From NCBI GenBank assembly GCA_016213105.1, contig JACRBN010000007.1, positions 1-64,000 on the forward strand: 64,000 nt of DNA. The letters are read 5' to 3'. Both the position numbers and the translations under genes were made by a program. This DNA comes from Chloroflexota bacterium (GTDB lineage Bacteria > Chloroflexota > Anaerolineae > Anaerolineales > Villigracilaceae). Shown piece after piece: positions 32,897-40,194 of this stretch (position 1 is its first letter; every line of letters begins with the position of its first letter). The notes under the pieces are model-generated. The model did not search any database and was not told where the DNA came from. It saw only the letters and a list, made by a program, of their open reading frames with translations.

Positions 32897-33367
32897 ATGA
32901 GTAACATAACCGTCATCGGCATCGGCCAGAGCCTGCGCGGCGACGACGCCGTGGGGCTGGAAGCGGTCCGCCGATGGCGGGAACAATTCAACAAAACGGC
33001 CAGCAGGCCCGAGGTCCAGGTGGAGGTTTGTGAACTGCCTGGCCTGGGCCTGCTGGATTTGTTCGAGGGGGCGGACTCGGTCCTGCTGGTGGATGCCGTC
33101 CAAAGCGGGGCCAGCCCCGGGACGATTCACCGCATCGGCCCCGGGGAGCTGGCGGCCTTTTCAGCGGGTTCCACCTCCGCCCACGGCTGGGGCGTGGCCG
33201 AGACGCTGGAACTGGCGCGGCAATTGGGCCTGTCCCTGCCCTCCATCCACCTGATCGGCATCGAGGCGGGACAAATGGAGATTGGCGCAAGCCTGAGCGC
33301 CGAGGTGGAGTCAGTGATTCCTGAAGTGTGCTTGGAGATCGAAAAGTTTGTCACGGGTCACGCCTGA
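32897..33367 (+). CDS. Hydrogenase maturation protease (HycI/HybD family)
   Basis: A 156-residue protein. It begins ITVIGIGQSLRGDDAVGLEA, with the conserved nickel-binding Asp/Glu; a second acidic site is in DSVLLVDAVQSG and the conserved His is in SAHGWGVAETLEL. HLIGIEAGQMEIG closes the fold. It should cut the C-terminal extension of HydA after nickel insertion. It is the last gene of the operon; a terminator overlaps its stop. Confidence 0.92.
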   Translation: MSNITVIGIGQSLRGDDAVGLEAVRRWREQFNKTASRPEVQVEVCELPGLGLLDLFEGADSVLLVDAVQSGASPGTIHRIGPGELAAFSAGSTSAHGWGVAETLELARQLGLSLPSIHLIGIEAGQMEIGASLSAEVESVIPEVCLEIEKFVTGHA

Positions 33368-33382
33368 AGCGTGACCTTTTTT
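33356..33382 (+). terminator. Terminator of the hydrogenase operon
   Basis: GGTCACGC and GCGTGACC form an 8-bp stem around CTGAA, followed by TTTTTT. The upstream arm includes the last codons of the protease gene. Confidence 0.85.
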
Positions 33383-33389
33383 CGTAAAG

Positions 33390-33436
33390 CCCCTCCAAAA
33401 TTCAGTAATTGAATTTTGGAGGGGCTTTGGTATAAT
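33390..33436 (+). promoter_or_regulatory. Hairpin overlapping the methyltransferase promoter
   Basis: CCCCTCCAAAATTCA (33390..33404) pairs with TGAATTTTGGAGGGG (33410..33424). The right arm contains the likely -35 (TTGAAT, 33409..33414), with a 16-bp spacer to TATAAT (33431..33436). The same bases can therefore act as a second terminator for read-through and as the promoter of the next gene. Confidence 0.6.
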
Positions 33437-33464
33437 CGGGGACACCATCCAAAAGGAGCAACCC

Positions 33465-34265
33465 ATGGAAATCAATTACCAGGAAACCAGCAAGGATTTG
33501 CTGACGCGCATCGACATTCACGAGAAGTATGGCTCGGCCAATATCGACCAGTGGACAAACGATCTGCTCAAGCCGCAGGCGGGCATGGACATCCTCGATG
33601 TGGGCTGCGGCGCGGGCAAGTTGTGCTTCTTATTTAACGAGTACACACGGGGCGGCGCAAAGATCACAGGCGGCGACTTCTCGGAGGAACTGCTGGCCAA
33701 GGCGCGCGAGAAAAATCAGAAGATCGGCGCGCAGGTCGACTTCCAATTTTTGGATTTCAACAAGCCTTTCAACTTTGGCGACAACGCCTTCGACCTATGC
33801 ACCAGCGCCTTCGCCATCTACTACGCCGCAGACCTGGACTTTACCTTCGGCGAGGCCCATCGCGTGCTTAAGCCGGGCGGACGGCTGTTCGTCTCGGGGC
33901 CGCTGCCTGAGAACAAGCAGATGTTCTACGAGATCATCAAGGAAGCCACGGGCGCGACCATCCCGCCCATGCCCGGCTCCAGCCGCTTCAAGGGCGACAT
34001 CTTCAACACCATCGACCGCATCTTCGCGAAAACCGAACTGCACAAGTTCGAGAATCACCTGACCTTCCCCGAGGTGGCGCCGTTCATCGAGTACGTGCGC
34101 GCCTCGCTGAGCGAGGACCGCAAGCTGTGGACCTCGATGTTCAACGGCAAGGATGAATATGAAATCCTGATCGGCAGGATCCAGGCCGTGGCCCAGAAGT
34201 GGTTCGAGCGCGACGGCAAGCTGATGATGACCAAGGTCGTCGGCGGCATTTTGGCGACGAAATAA
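33465..34265 (+). CDS. Class I SAM-dependent methyltransferase
   Basis: A 266-residue protein. SAM-binding motif I is MDILDVGCGAGKLCFLF, motif II FDLCTSAFAIYYAAD and post-motif HRVLKPGGRLFVSGPLP. The C-terminal half is specific to an unrecognised subfamily, so the substrate is unknown. AAAAGGAG precedes the ATG. A PIG-L deacetylase and DinB protein follow, which hints at small-thiol or natural-product chemistry, but this is only context. Confidence 0.88.
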   Translation: MEINYQETSKDLLTRIDIHEKYGSANIDQWTNDLLKPQAGMDILDVGCGAGKLCFLFNEYTRGGAKITGGDFSEELLAKAREKNQKIGAQVDFQFLDFNKPFNFGDNAFDLCTSAFAIYYAADLDFTFGEAHRVLKPGGRLFVSGPLPENKQMFYEIIKEATGATIPPMPGSSRFKGDIFNTIDRIFAKTELHKFENHLTFPEVAPFIEYVRASLSEDRKLWTSMFNGKDEYEILIGRIQAVAQKWFERDGKLMMTKVVGGILATK

Positions 34266-34270
34266 TTTAT

Positions 34271-34319
34271 CGTAGGGGCGGCGTCCCGCCACCCAGGGCG
34301 GGGAGACCCCGCCCCTACG
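34271..34319. repeat. GC-rich inverted repeat CGTAGGGGC...GCCCCTACG
   Basis: CGTAGGGGCGG and CCCGCCCCTACG bracket a GC-rich loop that contains another small hairpin (GGCGTCCCGCC). An interspersed palindrome between the methyltransferase and the deacetylase. Confidence 0.7.
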
Positions 34320-34331
34320 GCAGGAACATTC

Positions 34332-34964
34332 ATGAATTTCTACGGCAAACGTGTGCTCTTCCTCGGCGCGCATCCCGATGACATCGAGTTGGGATGCGGC
34401 GCCCTGCTGCACCAGATCGTGAACAAGACCGAGGTGCTGTGCGTCACGCTCTCGGACAACCAGAAGAATCCCGATCTCAAAAATGTAAAGGACGAGCACC
34501 TCAAGTCCATGGCGATTTTGGGCGTGCCCACCGAAAAGATCATCCTCGGCCCGTTCACGACGCGTGTCTTCCCCGATGCGCGCCAGGAAATCCTGGAATA
34601 CTTCCTCAAGCTGCGCAGGGAATTTCAGCCCGACCTGATCTTCGTCCACTCCCGTAACGACATCCACCAGGACCACAACACGATGACCGAGGAGGCCCTG
34701 CGCGCCTACCGCGGCATCACCGTGCTGGGCTTCGACGTGGTGCGCTCCTCGTATGGCTTCTTCCCGCATTTTTTGGTGGAGGTCTCGGAAGAGAGCGTGA
34801 ACAAGAAGATCGAGGCGCTCAACGAGTATGAGACCTACCGCGACCGCTACTACTTCAATTCCGAGTTGACGCGCTCCATCATGGTGCGCCACGGCGCGCT
34901 GGCGGAGATTCCCTTTGCGGAGGGATTCGATATTCTGAGAATTGTCGGTACGTTCGAAAACTGA
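34332..34964 (+). CDS. PIG-L/LmbE-family deacetylase
   Basis: A 210-residue zinc enzyme. RVLFLGAHPDDIELGCGALL carries the HPDD metal motif and FVHSRNDIHQDHNTMTEEAL the second His cluster. Family members remove acetyl groups from GlcNAc-type substrates, including bacillithiol and mycothiol precursors. The neighbouring DinB protein (a fold used by bacillithiol transferases) makes a thiol-related role conceivable. Confidence 0.9.
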   Translation: MNFYGKRVLFLGAHPDDIELGCGALLHQIVNKTEVLCVTLSDNQKNPDLKNVKDEHLKSMAILGVPTEKIILGPFTTRVFPDARQEILEYFLKLRREFQPDLIFVHSRNDIHQDHNTMTEEALRAYRGITVLGFDVVRSSYGFFPHFLVEVSEESVNKKIEALNEYETYRDRYYFNSELTRSIMVRHGALAEIPFAEGFDILRIVGTFEN

Positions 34965-34978
34965 GAAGCGAGGCTGCC

Positions 34979-35488
34979 ATGAAATTCACGGAACTTTATC
35001 AGGAAATGGTCAACAGCACGGAGATCATCCGCGCGCTGATCGCAAACGTTTCCCAGGAGGAGGCGCAGGCCAAGCCGACGCCCGAAGCCTGGTCGCTGCT
35101 CGAAGTGCTCTGCCACCTTCACGACGAGGAACGCGAAGACTTCCGCGAACACCTGGATTTCATCCTGCACCCGCAAAACAGGGAATGGCACGCAATCGAC
35201 CCGCAGGGTTGGATCACCTCCCGTCAATACAACCAGCAGGATTTCATCGAGGTACAGACCAGGTTCTTCGAGGAACGCCGCAAATCCCTGGACTGGCTGA
35301 TCGACCTGGCCGATGTGGACTGGGATACCAGCTACGAGTCAGAATTCGGTCCTTTCTCGGCAGCGGAGATGTTCGCCTGCTGGGTGGCGCACGACAACCT
35401 GCACATCCGTCAACTGGTGGAACTCAAACGCGCCCAGATCGAGCGCATCACCCAGCCGCTCAACATTGCATACGCGGGTGATTGGTAA
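34979..35488 (+). CDS. DinB-family protein
   Basis: A 169-residue four-helix protein. Metal-binding His are in SLLEVLCHLHDEERE and CWVAHDNLHIRQLVELKRAQ, as in DinB/YfiT metalloproteins. Family members include thiol-dependent transferases and isomerases; no specific role can be given. It lies 14 bp after the deacetylase and a terminator follows. Confidence 0.87.
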   Translation: MKFTELYQEMVNSTEIIRALIANVSQEEAQAKPTPEAWSLLEVLCHLHDEEREDFREHLDFILHPQNREWHAIDPQGWITSRQYNQQDFIEVQTRFFEERRKSLDWLIDLADVDWDTSYESEFGPFSAAEMFACWVAHDNLHIRQLVELKRAQIERITQPLNIAYAGDW

Positions 35489-35491
35489 CAT

Positions 35492-35523
35492 AAAACTGCG
35501 CAGAGAATTCTCTGCGCAGTTTT
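35492..35523 (+). terminator. Terminator after dinB-like gene
   Basis: AAAACTGCGCAGAGAATTCT and its complement form a perfect 32-bp palindrome ending in TTTTATTTTT. Confidence 0.9.
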
Positions 35524-35535
35524 TATTTTTCACTT

Positions 35536-35624
35536 GTCATTGCGAGGAGTCTCGAAGAGGCGACGAAGCAATCTCCTGTAGTTTTGAACCTTGAGATTGC
35601 TTCGGGCTTCGCCCTCGCAATGAC
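35536..35624. repeat. Interspersed repeat GTCATTGCGAG...CTCGCAATGAC, copy A
   Basis: The ends GTCATTGCGAGG and CCCTCGCAATGAC are inverted and the interior holds GACGAAGCAATCTC and GAGATTGCTTCG. It lies between the last suf-operon gene and the convergent terminator. Copies B and C are at 36858 and 38221. Confidence 0.85.
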
Positions 35625-35629
35625 ATCCA

Positions 35630-35977
35630 TTATTCCTTCGGTATTCCGATAAAAATATTCCCCTCACGCACACGGACAGGATAGGCGGGGATGTCCACCG
35701 CGGCAGGCATCTGCATGACCTTGCCATTGCGGACGTCGAACTCCGCGCCGTGCCGCGGGCAGACGATGTGGTAGCCTTCCAGGTCGCCGTCGCCCAGCGG
35801 GCCGTCATCGTGGGTGCAGACGTCGCCGATGGCAAAGAGCTGCTCCGCGATGTTGAAGATCACGATGGGACGGTCAGCCACTTCCACGAAGAGACGCTCG
35901 CCATTGGGCAATTCAGAGGCGGGGGCGATTTCTATGAAGTCAAGATTTTCCGTTGATTGTTGAGTGTAATTGAACAT
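35630..35977 (-). CDS. Rieske-type ferredoxin in the suf operon
   Basis: A 115-residue soluble Rieske protein with boxes CTHDDGPLGDG and CPRHGAEFDVRNGKV, like the ferredoxins of ring-hydroxylating dioxygenases. Rieske ferredoxins often lie in suf/SUF-S loci of Actinobacteria and Chloroflexi, where they may supply electrons for cluster assembly. Last gene of the operon; there is no transmembrane part. Confidence 0.88.
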   Translation of the reverse strand: MFNYTQQSTENLDFIEIAPASELPNGERLFVEVADRPIVIFNIAEQLFAIGDVCTHDDGPLGDGDLEGYHIVCPRHGAEFDVRNGKVMQMPAAVDIPAYPVRVREGNIFIGIPKE

Positions 35978-35986
35978 AAAAATCTT

Positions 35987-36487
35987 CTATTCCGAGAGAT
36001 TAAATTCAATGGTTGTAAAGTAGCACATGGGGCCACATCCTTCACCATTTTCAATGAAATATTTATAAGTTGGGGAAAATGTTCTTGTGATTCGTCTTTC
36101 ATTGAATTCCACTGTCACTCTTAACTCTTGAGGTGGCTTATCCTTCGGACCCTGTGAATCCAACTGTTCAAAGAATACACCATCCTCTTCACACGCATCA
36201 TGCCCCATAATATCTGGAGATGTACTTGGGCAACTAATACGCCTTGCTCCGGAAGGAAAATCAACTTCTACAGTGTACTTACTCGGTATTTCTCCACCCA
36301 CAAGGTTGATATGAACACCATCTCCAAGGCAATCAGCCAAGGTGCAGAATACATTGTCCAAAATAAGTGGACTAAACATCATCAATACCAGGATGATGAT
36401 CGCACAAATGCTGATTGCCCCTAAAAGGAACAAAAACCAACGTTTTGTCTTACTCCACCAAGGAATCACTGGCTTCACCCAACCCAT
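35987..36487 (-). CDS. Single-span membrane protein inserted in the suf operon
   Basis: A 166-residue protein starting MGWVKPVIPWWSKTKRWFLF; the ATG lies 38 bp inside the end of sufU. One helix (about 17-40) precedes an extracytoplasmic domain with several Cys (FCTLADCLG, ISCPSTS, DACEED, GCGPMCY). The sequence is much AT-richer than sufU and sufS, so it was probably acquired. No family recognised. Confidence 0.55.
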   Translation of the reverse strand: MGWVKPVIPWWSKTKRWFLFLLGAISICAIIILVLMMFSPLILDNVFCTLADCLGDGVHINLVGGEIPSKYTVEVDFPSGARRISCPSTSPDIMGHDACEEDGVFFEQLDSQGPKDKPPQELRVTVEFNERRITRTFSPTYKYFIENGEGCGPMCYFTTIEFNLSE

Positions 36488-36845
36488 AGACACCAGCCTT
36501 CAAAACTTTGAGGGATAATAACGCGCATTTCAGGCGCACGGGGCCCAGATCGATGCCAAGCAGATCGAGCACATCCTGCTTGTTGAGCTGCTTGACTTCC
36601 TCGATGGGCTTGCCAATGATGGACTCCATCAGCAAATCGGCGGAGGCCTGCGAAATAGCACAGCCGTGGCCGTCGAAGCGAGCCTCGGAAACCACTCCAT
36701 CTTCGCCTACACGCAGGTCAACCTGGATGTGGTCGCCGCACAGCGGGTTATTGTCCGCGAAGGAGATATCGTGCGGGTCCAGTTTGCCGCGGTAGGAGGG
36801 ATTCTTGTAGTGCTCGATGATGACTTCGCGATAGAGATCGTCCAT
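36450..36845 (-). CDS. sufU: SufU Fe-S scaffold/sulfur-transfer protein
   Basis: A 131-residue protein from MDDLYREVIIEHYKNPSYRG (36845); upstream codons lie in a repeat. The three zinc/sulfur cysteines are in NNPLCGDHIQVDL, FDGHGCAISQASADLL and VRLKCALLSLKVLK. SufU takes sulfur from SufS and passes it to SufBCD. Its 3' end overlaps the membrane-protein gene by 38 bp. Confidence 0.93.
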   Translation of the reverse strand: MDDLYREVIIEHYKNPSYRGKLDPHDISFADNNPLCGDHIQVDLRVGEDGVVSEARFDGHGCAISQASADLLMESIIGKPIEEVKQLNKQDVLDLLGIDLGPVRLKCALLSLKVLKAGVYGLGEASDSLVE

Positions 36846-36857
36846 AAGTTCTCCAAC

Positions 36858-36977
36858 GTCATTGCGAGCTCCCGAAGGGAGCGACCCTTGCACCGCCCGC
36901 AAGGGCAGGTGAGCAATCTCAAGTTTCAAAAATACAGGAGATTGCTTCGTCGCCTCTTCGAGGCTCCTCGCAATGAC
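36858..36977. repeat. Interspersed repeat GTCATTGCGAG...CTCGCAATGAC, copy B
   Basis: GTCATTGCGAG (36858..36868) is answered by CTCGCAATGAC (36967..36977). The interior repeats GAAGGGAGCGACCCTTGC-type hairpins and GAGATTGCTTCGTCGCCTC. It fills the gap between sufS and sufU. Confidence 0.85.
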
Positions 36978-36982
36978 GTAAA

Positions 36983-38209
36983 TTATCCAAACATTTCCTT
37001 GACTTTGTAAATCCCATTCACCAGCAGGTCGACCTCATCCGTGGTGCTGTAAATGTAGAACGAGGCGCGGCTGGTGGCAGAGATATTGAATTTCTCGTGC
37101 AGCGGCTGGGCGCAATGATGTCCCGCGCGGATGGCAATGCCGTCCTGGTCGAGGATCTGGGCCACGTCGTGCGGGTGAACGCCTGCAAGCGTGAAGGCCG
37201 CCACCCCGCCCTTCCTGTCCGCGGAGGGGCCGAAGACTTTCACACCGGGGATTTCCTCCAGGCGTTCGAGGGCGTATTCGGTGATCTCGCGCTCATGCGC
37301 GGCCACCGCATCCATGCCCAGCTGGGATAGATAACCCACCGCCACCCCGAAGCCGACCGCCTCGGCGATGGCGGGGGTGCCCGCCTCGAATTTGTGCGGC
37401 AGGCTGTTCGGACGGAAGGAGCGCAGCTTGACTTCGCGGATCATGTCGCCGCCGCCGAGGAAGGGCGGCATGGCTTCGAGCAGCTCCGCCTTGCCGTACA
37501 GCGCGCCGATACCGGTCGGCCCGCACATCTTGTGCGCGGAAAAGGCCAGGAAGTCGGCGTCCAGGGCCTGCACATCCACGGGCAGGTGCGGGACCGATTG
37601 GGCCGCGTCCACCAACGTCACAGCGCCAGCTTCATGGGCCAGGCGGATGATCTCGGCGGCGGGGTTGATCGTGCCCAAGACGTTGGACATGTGCGTAAAC
37701 GAGACCAGCTTTGGGCCGCGAGTCAGAAGGGTTCGGTACATGTCCAGGTCGAGCAGACCGTCCTCCGTCACAGGGATGAATTCCAACTCGATGCCGCGCT
37801 CCGCCTGAAGCATGTGCCAAGGCACGAGGTTCGAGTGGTGTTCCATCTCGGTCAGGATGACCAGGTCGCCCGCCTTGAGGTTGGCGCGCGCCCACGAGTA
37901 GGCCACCAGATTGATGGACTCAGTCGTGTTGCGCGTGTAGATCACCTGGCGCGGCGAAGCGGCGTTGATAAATTTAGCGATCCTCTCGCGCGCGCCTTCA
38001 TACATGGCGGTGGCTTCTTCAGCCAGGGTATGTACGCCGCGGTGAATATTGGCGTTCGAGCAGCGATAGAAAGCGTTCATCGCCTCGATGACGGCCAGCG
38101 GCTTCTGGCTGGTGGCCGTGGAATCCAAATAGACCACGCGCGTGCCAAGCTTGGTCTCGCGCTCGAGAATGGGAAAGTCTTTGCGGATTTGTTCGATGTT
38201 GAGGGTCAT
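36983..38209 (-). CDS. sufS: SufS cysteine desulfurase
   Basis: A 408-residue group II cysteine desulfurase. Key parts: YLDSTATSQKPLAVIEAMN, EHHSNLVPW, LVDAAQSVPHLPVDV, the PLP-lysine in DFLAFSAHKMCGPTGIGALY, and the catalytic cysteine in GIAIRAGHHCAQPLHEKFN. It supplies persulfide sulfur for cluster assembly. Placed between the 127-aa conserved protein and sufU. Confidence 0.96.
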   Translation of the reverse strand: MTLNIEQIRKDFPILERETKLGTRVVYLDSTATSQKPLAVIEAMNAFYRCSNANIHRGVHTLAEEATAMYEGARERIAKFINAASPRQVIYTRNTTESINLVAYSWARANLKAGDLVILTEMEHHSNLVPWHMLQAERGIELEFIPVTEDGLLDLDMYRTLLTRGPKLVSFTHMSNVLGTINPAAEIIRLAHEAGAVTLVDAAQSVPHLPVDVQALDADFLAFSAHKMCGPTGIGALYGKAELLEAMPPFLGGGDMIREVKLRSFRPNSLPHKFEAGTPAIAEAVGFGVAVGYLSQLGMDAVAAHEREITEYALERLEEIPGVKVFGPSADRKGGVAAFTLAGVHPHDVAQILDQDGIAIRAGHHCAQPLHEKFNISATSRASFYIYSTTDEVDLLVNGIYKVKEMFG

Positions 38210-38220
38210 AAGAATAACGA

Positions 38221-38304
38221 TCCTTGCGAGGGCGAAGCCCGAAGCAATCTCCTGTATTTTTGAAACCTGAGATTGCTTCGCTCCCTTCGGTCGCTCGCAA
38301 TGAC
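38221..38304. repeat. Interspersed repeat, copy C, upstream of sufS
   Basis: CCTTGCGAGGGCGAAGC is answered by CGCTCGCAATGAC, with GAAGCAATCTC and GAGATTGCTTCG inside. Same family as copies A and B; the left end has lost the GTCA part. Confidence 0.8.
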
Positions 38305-38305
38305 A

Positions 38306-38689
38306 TTAGTAATCAGGAATTTCCTTTTCCTTTTTGGCGGAGGCTTTCTTTCCGCCGCTCACGGGACGGATGTGCTCGGAGGTCAACGGGTACCACAGGA
38401 TGCGGTCCGGGACCATCCAGCCGTCGGTGAGGAAAACGTTCGAGCGGAACTGGACCGCGACCATCTTGTTGTCCACCTGCACCACAATGCCCTTGATCCA
38501 GCCGCGGACACGGTCATTGTTCTTCTCATGATCGCAATAGACCTCAACGTTGTCGCCCACCTCGAAAGCGTGTTCCACCCCGGGCGCGCGCATATAGGCA
38601 AACTGCCGTCCCGCCCGCGCCCCCGTACGCTTCGGGCGGACCTCAGCGGGCATCGTCGGTTGAACCTGAATGACACGTGTCTTGCTCAT
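38306..38689 (-). CDS. Conserved basic protein in the suf operon, function unknown
   Basis: A 127-residue soluble protein. The core VGDNVEVYCDHEKNNDRVRG then WIKGIVVQVDNKMVAVQFRS looks like an SH3/Tudor-type beta barrel, followed by a Lys-rich tail (GGKKASAKKEKEI). It lies between sufD and sufS in the same direction. I recognise no named family. It may bind RNA or a partner protein. Confidence 0.65.
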   Translation of the reverse strand: MSKTRVIQVQPTMPAEVRPKRTGARAGRQFAYMRAPGVEHAFEVGDNVEVYCDHEKNNDRVRGWIKGIVVQVDNKMVAVQFRSNVFLTDGWMVPDRILWYPLTSEHIRPVSGGKKASAKKEKEIPDY

Positions 38690-38748
38690 GGTTTGTCCTC
38701 GAAAATAGATTGTGCCTGGCGGAGGATACTCCTCTACCAGGCGAATTT

Positions 38749-40101
38749 TTACACACTCATTTTATCAGCAATATATTGCTGGAAGCGTTCGCGCACACCC
38801 TCAAATGGGATTCTTTGGAAAATTGGGTCGAAGAAGCCTTCGACAACGATCTTCTCGGCCTCGGCCTGCGGGATGCCGCGGGATTTGAGATAGAAGAGCG
38901 GCTCGGCCTCAAGTTTGCCAACGGTTGCGCCGTGGGTGCAGCGCACATCGTCGGCCAGGATTTCAAGGCCGGGAATCGAGTCGGCGCGGGCTTGGTCGCT
39001 GAGGATCAGGTTGCGGTTGGCCTGGTAGCCGTCCGTTTTTTGCGCGCCGGGGGCGACGTAGATCATGCCCTGCCAGACCGAGCGGCTTTTGCCCTTGAGC
39101 GCGCCCTTGAAGAGCAGGTCGCTGGTGGTGTGCGGGGCCAGGTGATTCTGCTGGGTGTCGTGGTCGAGGTGCTGGCTGCCGTCGGTGAAATAGAAACCCG
39201 ACATGCGGCCCGTCGAGCCTTCGCCCGCCAGGTCCAACTCGGTGAAGTTTTTGGTGAGGCGCGAACCGATCGCGCCGAAGATCCAGTCCAGGCTGCCGCC
39301 GCGCTCCACGCGCGCGCGCTCGTGGCTGAAGTTCCAGACGTGGCGTCCCCAGGATTGCAGCTCGACGAATTTCAACGCGGCGTTTTGCATGACCTGGATC
39401 TCGACCAGTCCCGCGTGCATCGAGTTGGCGCCCGTTTCGTCGGGTGAGGCCGACTCGTGGACATAGGTCACGGAGGCGCCTTCATCCACAAGCACGAGCA
39501 CATGCGAGATGTGCGCGAAATTCGCGCCAGGCCCCCACAGGATGCTGTGAAGCGGCTCGTCCACGGTCACGCCCTTGGGGACGTAAAGCACCACTCCGTT
39601 TTGGGCGAAGGCGCCCGCCAGCGCGGCGAACTTGCCTTCCTCCACATTGACGGTTTTGCCGAGCATCTTTGCCAGCAGTTCAGGGTGCTGCTGTTCAGCG
39701 GTTTTGAGATCGGTGAAGATGACGCCCTTTTGGGCCAGAGATTCCGTCAGCTCGATCTTCGACCCGCCCGGGGTGAGGACGATCTGTCCGCCATGCTGGT
39801 CGGCGATGAGCGGCTTGAGCAGATCCTCGCGGACGGACGGCAAATCTTCGAATGCGCCGTCTTTGGGCAGGATGAATTTATCGGTCGGCAGATTATGAAT
39901 ATCCGTGCGGCGCCAGGCTTCGAGGGTCGTATCGGGAAGTGAAAGCCGCTTAAACGATTCCCAGGCCAGGGCGCGGTAGGCAGCGATGGCACCGCCCGCG
40001 GCGCGGATATCCGCCTGGGTGAAATTGAACTCCTTTACGGCGGAGTCGGTCCGTCGGGTTCTCGATACAGTGACTTTGGGTTTTTCCTGCATTGTTGTCA
40101 T
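38749..40101 (-). CDS. sufD: SufD, Fe-S assembly scaffold subunit
   Basis: A 450-residue SufBD-family protein: AAYRALAWESFKRLSLPDTT then LEAWRRTDI near the start, and a C-terminal beta-helix with EILADDVRCTHGATVGKLEA then EPLFYLKSRGIPQAEAEKIV, where the conserved His of SufD is in RCTHGA. It forms the SufBCD complex with SufB and SufC. The start is uncertain (ATG 40101 or MQEKPK 40092) because no clear ribosome site is seen. Confidence 0.94.
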   Translation of the reverse strand: MTTMQEKPKVTVSRTRRTDSAVKEFNFTQADIRAAGGAIAAYRALAWESFKRLSLPDTTLEAWRRTDIHNLPTDKFILPKDGAFEDLPSVREDLLKPLIADQHGGQIVLTPGGSKIELTESLAQKGVIFTDLKTAEQQHPELLAKMLGKTVNVEEGKFAALAGAFAQNGVVLYVPKGVTVDEPLHSILWGPGANFAHISHVLVLVDEGASVTYVHESASPDETGANSMHAGLVEIQVMQNAALKFVELQSWGRHVWNFSHERARVERGGSLDWIFGAIGSRLTKNFTELDLAGEGSTGRMSGFYFTDGSQHLDHDTQQNHLAPHTTSDLLFKGALKGKSRSVWQGMIYVAPGAQKTDGYQANRNLILSDQARADSIPGLEILADDVRCTHGATVGKLEAEPLFYLKSRGIPQAEAEKIVVEGFFDPIFQRIPFEGVRERFQQYIADKMSV

Positions 40102-40104
40102 CCA

Positions 40105-40191
40105 TGACTACGCGCTGAGCGGAGCGTAGCGAAGTCGAAGCGCCCTTCGACTACAGAGCCTCGACTTTCTCTCGGCTCTTCCGCTCAGGGC
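40105..40191. repeat. Interspersed repeat between sufB and sufD
   Basis: TGACTACGCGCTGAGCGGAG, GAAGTCGAAGCGCCCTTCGACT and CTCTTCCGCTCAGGGC form an imperfect long hairpin. CGCTCAGGGC/CGCTGAGCGG link it to the CCTGAGCGGAG family at 18835 and 20360. Confidence 0.65.
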
Positions 40192-40194
40192 AAA

